From: Bacteroidota bacterium
GTDB taxonomy: Bacteria; Bacteroidota; Bacteroidia; Chitinophagales; Chitinophagaceae
Direction: 5' to 3'
Length of the DNA stretch: 64,000 nucleotides
Assembly: GCA_023430465.1 (NCBI GenBank)
Contig: JAEZAM010000057.1
Location: forward strand, 7,838 to 71,837
Made by a program: the position numbers and the translations under genes. The notes under the pieces were generated by a model. That model searched no databases and had not been told where the DNA came from. It saw nothing but the letters and a program-made list of their open reading frames with translations. Positions 62,742-64,000 of this stretch are shown here, one piece after another (position 1 is the stretch's first letter; the number at the start of each line of letters is the position of its first letter).

Positions 62742-62765
62742 CAAACAGCCAAGGCGCAAAGAAAT

Positions 62766-63950
62766 TTATTTGAATGCGTTCATTCCTGTCACATCCATCC
62801 CCGTAATGAGCAGGTGTATGTCATGCGTACCTTCATAAGTAATGACGCTCTCCAGGTTCATCATATGGCGCATCACGGAATACTCGCCGGTGATTCCCAT
62901 GCCGCCCAGCATCTGGCGCGCATCACGGCAGATATTGGTAGCGATTTCACACGCGTTTCTTTTTGCCATGCTCACCTGTTGAGGCGTGACTTTTCCTTCA
63001 TTCATCAATACACCCAGTCGCCAGTTCAGCAGTTGCGCTTTCGTGATTTCGGTCACCATTTCAGCCAGCTTTTTCTGCTGTAACTGGAAACCGCCAATCG
63101 GTTTGCCAAACTGTGAACGTTCCTTTGAATATCTCAGTGCCGTGTCATAGCAGTCCATTGCTGCGCCAACAGCTCCCCAGGCTATGCCATATCTTGCTTT
63201 GGTAAGACAGCTCAGAGGCCCCTTCAAACCTTTCACGCCGGGAAGTATATTCGCCACAGGCACACGCACATTATCAAATACCAGTTCACCGGTAGCGGAA
63301 GCGCGGAGGCTCCATTTTCCATGTGTGGTTGGCGTAGAAAAACCTTCCATGCCACGCTCAACGATCACTCCGCGAACGACGCCCTCATCATCTTTTGCCC
63401 AAACCACGGCCACCTGCGAGAAGGGTGCGTTGCTGATCCACATTTTTGCCCCATTGAGAATGATATGATCACCATCGGTACGGAAATTTGTCAGCATGCT
63501 GGATGGATCACTTCCATGGTCAGGTTCAGTAAGGCCGAAACAACCCAGCCACTCACCGCTGGCGAGTTTAGGCAAATATTTCATCTTCTGCTCTTCACTT
63601 CCGTAAGCATATATAGGGAACATGACGAGCGAACCCTGCACGGAAGCGGTTGACCGCACACCGCTGTCACCCCGCTCAAGTTCCTGCATCATCAGGCCAT
63701 AAGAGATATAATCCAATCCGCCCCCGCCGTATTCCTGCGGAACGGTTGGTCCGAAACATCCAAGGTCACCAAGTTGCTTCACAATTTGTTGTGGGAATTC
63801 TGCTTTTTGGGCATAGTCCTCAATGATGGGTGAGATTTCTTTCTTCACGTAATTTCTCACTGATTCCCTGACAAGCCGGTGCTCTTCAGTAAGCAATTCG
63901 TCTACGTTGAAATAGTCCGGACTGGTAAAAAGGTCTGTTCTGGCAGCCAT
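62766..63950 (-). CDS. Glutaryl-CoA dehydrogenase-like acyl-CoA dehydrogenase
   Basis: A 394-residue FAD enzyme. Close resemblance to glutaryl-CoA dehydrogenases: STASVQGSLVMFPIYAYGSE, GCFGLTEPDHGSDPSSM, the RASATGELVFDNVRVP stretch, ARYGIAWGAVGAAMDCYDTA, and the C-terminal YEGTHDIHLLITG with the catalytic glutamate. This enzyme oxidises and decarboxylates glutaryl-CoA to crotonyl-CoA in lysine and tryptophan breakdown. ATG 63950 (MAARTDLF) is chosen; ATG 63962 is 4 codons upstream. A -7 box lies at 63989-63996. Confidence 0.88.
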   Translation of the reverse strand: MAARTDLFTSPDYFNVDELLTEEHRLVRESVRNYVKKEISPIIEDYAQKAEFPQQIVKQLGDLGCFGPTVPQEYGGGGLDYISYGLMMQELERGDSGVRSTASVQGSLVMFPIYAYGSEEQKMKYLPKLASGEWLGCFGLTEPDHGSDPSSMLTNFRTDGDHIILNGAKMWISNAPFSQVAVVWAKDDEGVVRGVIVERGMEGFSTPTTHGKWSLRASATGELVFDNVRVPVANILPGVKGLKGPLSCLTKARYGIAWGAVGAAMDCYDTALRYSKERSQFGKPIGGFQLQQKKLAEMVTEITKAQLLNWRLGVLMNEGKVTPQQVSMAKRNACEIATNICRDARQMLGGMGITGEYSVMRHMMNLESVITYEGTHDIHLLITGMDVTGMNAFK

Positions 63951-63988
63951 GTACAATCGCATTTAACACCCGGCACCGCCGGGAGCCG

Positions 63989-63996
63989 CAAAGGTA
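63989..63996 (-). promoter_or_regulatory. -7 box TACCTTTG for glutaryl-CoA dehydrogenase gene
   Basis: Exact TAnnTTTG match on the minus strand. A hairpin CCCGGC/GCCGGG (63969-63983) covers the expected transcript start. Confidence 0.45.
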
Positions 63997-64000
63997 ACAG

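Noticed and set aside
1..64000. tRNA, rRNA, complete insertion sequences, prophage
   Set aside because: None recognised by reading; short tRNAs could be missed without a dedicated scan.

Overview
The window reads as one continuous stretch of a Bacteroidota chromosome, most likely order Chitinophagales (Chitinophagaceae-like). Grounds: the primary promoter signature TAnnTTTG recurs just upstream of many genes; secreted proteins end in type IX secretion (T9SS) type-A sorting domains; GLPGLI, DUF2911, DUF6580, vWA-YfbK and Oar-type TonB receptor families are present; ftsK-lolA are neighbours; no Shine-Dalgarno-rich leaders are seen. Base composition looks near 50% GC throughout except the first ~800 bases, which are AT-rich and hold the 3' end of a type I restriction subunit (hsdR). 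That is probably the edge of an accessory island lying to the left.

Layout. 1-2.7 kb: hsdR tail, a GLPGLI protein and an unknown exported protein. 2.7-4.7 kb: clpS and aat (N-degron pathway) and an esterase. 5-9 kb: lone receiver protein, valS, PAP2 phosphatase. 9-18 kb: a metallopeptidase/propeller/barrel protein, isoaspartyl peptidase, and a very large TamB-like protein. 18-21 kb: ABC-F ATPase with an elaborate leader, and ribBA. 21-27.7 kb: Oar-like TonB receptor, acyl-CoA carboxylase beta subunit, rnhA, PP-loop ATPase. 27.7-33 kb: DUF6580, manA, yraN, a cysteine-cluster protein, lipoprotein-xerD, and a plug-domain protein with a T9SS tail. 33-38 kb: vWA protein, sigma factor, anti-sigma/TonB-like protein, DUF2911. 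38-45.6 kb: a four-gene operon (PIG-L deacetylase, two tiny membrane proteins, SSS symporter), ggt, DinB-like, barrel protein. 45.9-52.8 kb: a two-gene operon of giant secreted proteins, the first ending in a dockerin and the second starting with a cohesin-like domain and ending in a T9SS anchor. 52.8-64 kb: fRMsr, acylphosphatase, threonine dehydrogenase, lipoprotein, kdsA, lolA, ftsK, histidine kinase, DUF423, aroK, glutaryl-CoA dehydrogenase.

Most of the window is housekeeping. The strongest candidate for something undescribed is the 45.9-52.8 kb operon. It would let a dockerin-bearing enzyme without its own T9SS tail be held on the cell surface by a T9SS-anchored cohesin, a cellulosome-like arrangement reduced to two parts. 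Second is the ABC-F leader at 18.12-18.24 kb, where a perfect 13-bp helix buries the start codon behind an AUG-stop mini-ORF, which looks like an inducible translation attenuator. Non-coding DNA also carries three recurring signals: palindromes built on TTTCACGC/GCGTGAAA, 7-bp-periodic tandem arrays, and TAnnTTTG boxes that sit only about 5 nt before several start codons (candidate leaderless mRNAs).

No rRNA, tRNA, CRISPR array or complete insertion sequence was recognised. All assignments are by reading the sequence; no database search was run.
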